Shown: one piece after another, positions 62,854 through 64,000 of the stretch
How the letters are laid out: each line of letters starts with the position of its first letter
How positions within the stretch are numbered: position 1 is the first letter of the stretch
Source of the DNA: Bacillota bacterium
GTDB taxonomy: Bacteria > Bacillota > Clostridia > Christensenellales > Aristaeellaceae
DNA length: 64,000 nucleotides
Direction: 5' to 3'
Assembly: GCA_023425025.1 (NCBI GenBank)
Contig: JAFADG010000026.1
Span: 62,001-126,000 of the forward strand
Made by a program: the position numbers and the translations under genes
The notes under the pieces: model-generated
The model's input: only the letters and a program-made list of their open reading frames with translations
What the model was told of the DNA's origin: nothing
Database searches by the model: none

Positions 62854-63912
62854 ATGACAAAACGCAGGCAAAGCTTGTTTGGCCTTCTTACCAGCCTCAT
62901 CGGCCTGGCGGCGCTGATGCTCCTTTTGTACGCGACGGATTCCGCAGGGCTTTTGAACAATTATTACCGCGGCATCATCGTACAGTGCATGTACGCCATC
63001 ATCATGGTCACGTCCCTGAACCTGGCCATGGGCTTTCTGGGGCAGATCGCCCTTGGGCATGCCGGCTTCATGGCGGTGGGCGCGTATACCTCCGCCTTGG
63101 TCACCAAGGCCATGGGCAACGCCATCAAGGCCGGGACCATGGCGCCCATTGACCCCATGATCCTGTTTTTGATCGGCCTTGTATGCGGCGCGCTGATGGC
63201 CGGCGTCTTCGGCTTGCTGGTGGGCATACCGGCGCTTCGGCTCCGGGGCGACTACCTGGCCATTATCACCCTGGGCTTTGGCGAAATCATCCGCGTGGTG
63301 ATACAGAACCTGAAGTTCGCGGGCGGCAAGGGCCTTGAATTGGGCCAGGCCGGGCAGGCGCTGATCGGCATTATGAAAATGAACAACATGTATGTGCTGA
63401 TCTGTGTTGTCGCGCTGTGCGTGGGGCTGATGTTCGCCTTTGTGCGCTCCAAGTTCGGCCGCGCCATCATTGCGATCCGGGAGGACGACATCGCCGCCGG
63501 CAGCGTTGGTGTTAACAACACCTTCTATAAGGTGCTCACCTTCGCCCTCTCCGCCATGTTCGCCGGCGTCGCCGGCGTCGTCTTTGCGCACCGGGGCCTT
63601 GGCACCATATCGCACAATGACTTCTCCTTTTTGAAGTCCACAGAGTATGTAATCATGGTGGTGCTGGGGGGCATGGGCTCCTTGACAGGCTCCGTCATCG
63701 CCGCCATCATCCTTTCCATTGTGCCGGAGCTATTGCGCGCCTTTGCCGAATACCGCATGCTGGTCTACTCGGTGGTGCTGGTCATCGTCATGATCTTCCG
63801 GCCCACCGGCTTGTGCGGCAATTACGAGTTCAGCCTGTACAGGTTGATCCTCAAGGCATTCCGGCTGTTTTCCCCCAAGAAACGACAGCCCGCTGTAAAA
63901 GGAGGCGAATGA
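62854..63912 (+). CDS. livM: Branched-chain amino-acid ABC transporter permease LivM
   Basis: 352 residues from ATG 62854, 10 bp after livH, with AGGTGGGG upstream. Motifs: NLAMGFLGQIALGHAGFMAVG, LRLRGDYLAIITLGFGEI, GRAIIAIREDDIAA and VVLGGMGSLTGSVIAA, all typical of LivM. Partner of LivH; the ATPase gene livG follows. Confidence 0.93.
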   Translation: MTKRRQSLFGLLTSLIGLAALMLLLYATDSAGLLNNYYRGIIVQCMYAIIMVTSLNLAMGFLGQIALGHAGFMAVGAYTSALVTKAMGNAIKAGTMAPIDPMILFLIGLVCGALMAGVFGLLVGIPALRLRGDYLAIITLGFGEIIRVVIQNLKFAGGKGLELGQAGQALIGIMKMNNMYVLICVVALCVGLMFAFVRSKFGRAIIAIREDDIAAGSVGVNNTFYKVLTFALSAMFAGVAGVVFAHRGLGTISHNDFSFLKSTEYVIMVVLGGMGSLTGSVIAAIILSIVPELLRAFAEYRMLVYSVVLVIVMIFRPTGLCGNYEFSLYRLILKAFRLFSPKKRQPAVKGGE

Positions 63913-63915
63913 CCA

Positions 63916-64000
63916 ATGGCTGAAGCACTTTTGAAAGCGACCAACCTGGGCATCGCCTTTGGCGGTTTGAAGGCCGTGAACCACTTCGATCTGGAGATCT
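63916..64000 (+). CDS. livG: Branched-chain amino-acid ABC transporter ATPase LivG (5' part)
   Basis: Only 28 codons are in the window: MAEALLKATNLGIAFGGLKA, then VNHFDLEI. The IAFGGLKAV stretch with conserved aromatic A-loop context is typical of LivG N-termini. AAGGAGG at 63899-63905 precedes the ATG, 3 bp after the livM stop. The rest lies beyond the window. Confidence 0.85.
   Translation, partial: MAEALLKATNLGIAFGGLKAVNHFDLEI

Noticed and set aside
1..64000. CRISPR arrays, rRNA genes, insertion sequences with transposases
   Set aside because: None was seen; the iterons and dispersed hairpins do not have the repeat-spacer layout of CRISPR, and no transposase gene is present.

Overview
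The window looks like the chromosome of an endospore-forming, fairly GC-rich member of the Clostridia. Evidence: dipicolinate synthase genes (dpaA, dpaB), a complete gerA/gerB/gerC-type germinant receptor, strong AGGAGG ribosome binding sites and sigma-A promoters. I cannot place it below class. Host genes use TAG as an ordinary stop (for example at 25979-25981 and 62841-62843), so the host code is standard.

Layout. 1-6.3 kb: alpha-glucoside use (GH31 hydrolase, GH65 phosphorylase, sugar ABC permeases and binding protein). 6.3-18 kb: dpaAB, metabolic and housekeeping enzymes, a three-LysM protein, HAD phosphatase, peptidase T, and two long intergenic hairpin repeats. 17.6-24.4 kb: DtxR-like regulator divergent from feoAB, then the germinant receptor operon. 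24.6-32.6 kb: amino-acid permease, tandem small membrane proteins, esterase, and a cation cluster (P-type ATPase and two TrkA proteins). 33-34.4 kb: three small XRE regulators. 52.2-64 kb: gap, M29 aminopeptidase, acyltransferase, a giant TPR-like protein, a secreted protein, and a branched-chain amino-acid ABC operon.

The exceptional part is a ~17 kb AT-rich prophage at about 35.14-52.31 kb, all on the minus strand. It sits in the 3' end of gap: 70 bp of that gene end are repeated at both borders (69/70 identical), and each border carries a matching pair of TGTTACG/CGTAACA sites. Late genes run terS, terL, portal, MuF-like, scaffold, capsid, connector, head-tail proteins, tube, tail chaperone, XkdX, holin. 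Eleven of these genes are interrupted in frame, twelve times in total, always by TAG and never by TAA, TGA or a frameshift. The same element encodes a tRNA with a CUA anticodon, so TAG is very probably a sense codon in its late genes. No late gene stops at TAG, whereas four genes on the integrase side do, two with a backup TGA one to three codons later. This fits a code switch between early and late expression.

The prophage is probably defective. The tail chaperone runs directly into the last part of a tail-fibre gene, so tape measure, distal tail proteins and any endolysin are missing. It also carries an iteron-type candidate replication origin (six units of 22-23 bp next to an AT-rich 17-bp repeat) beside a winged-helix protein, and three unrelated membrane-anchored helical proteins of unknown role.
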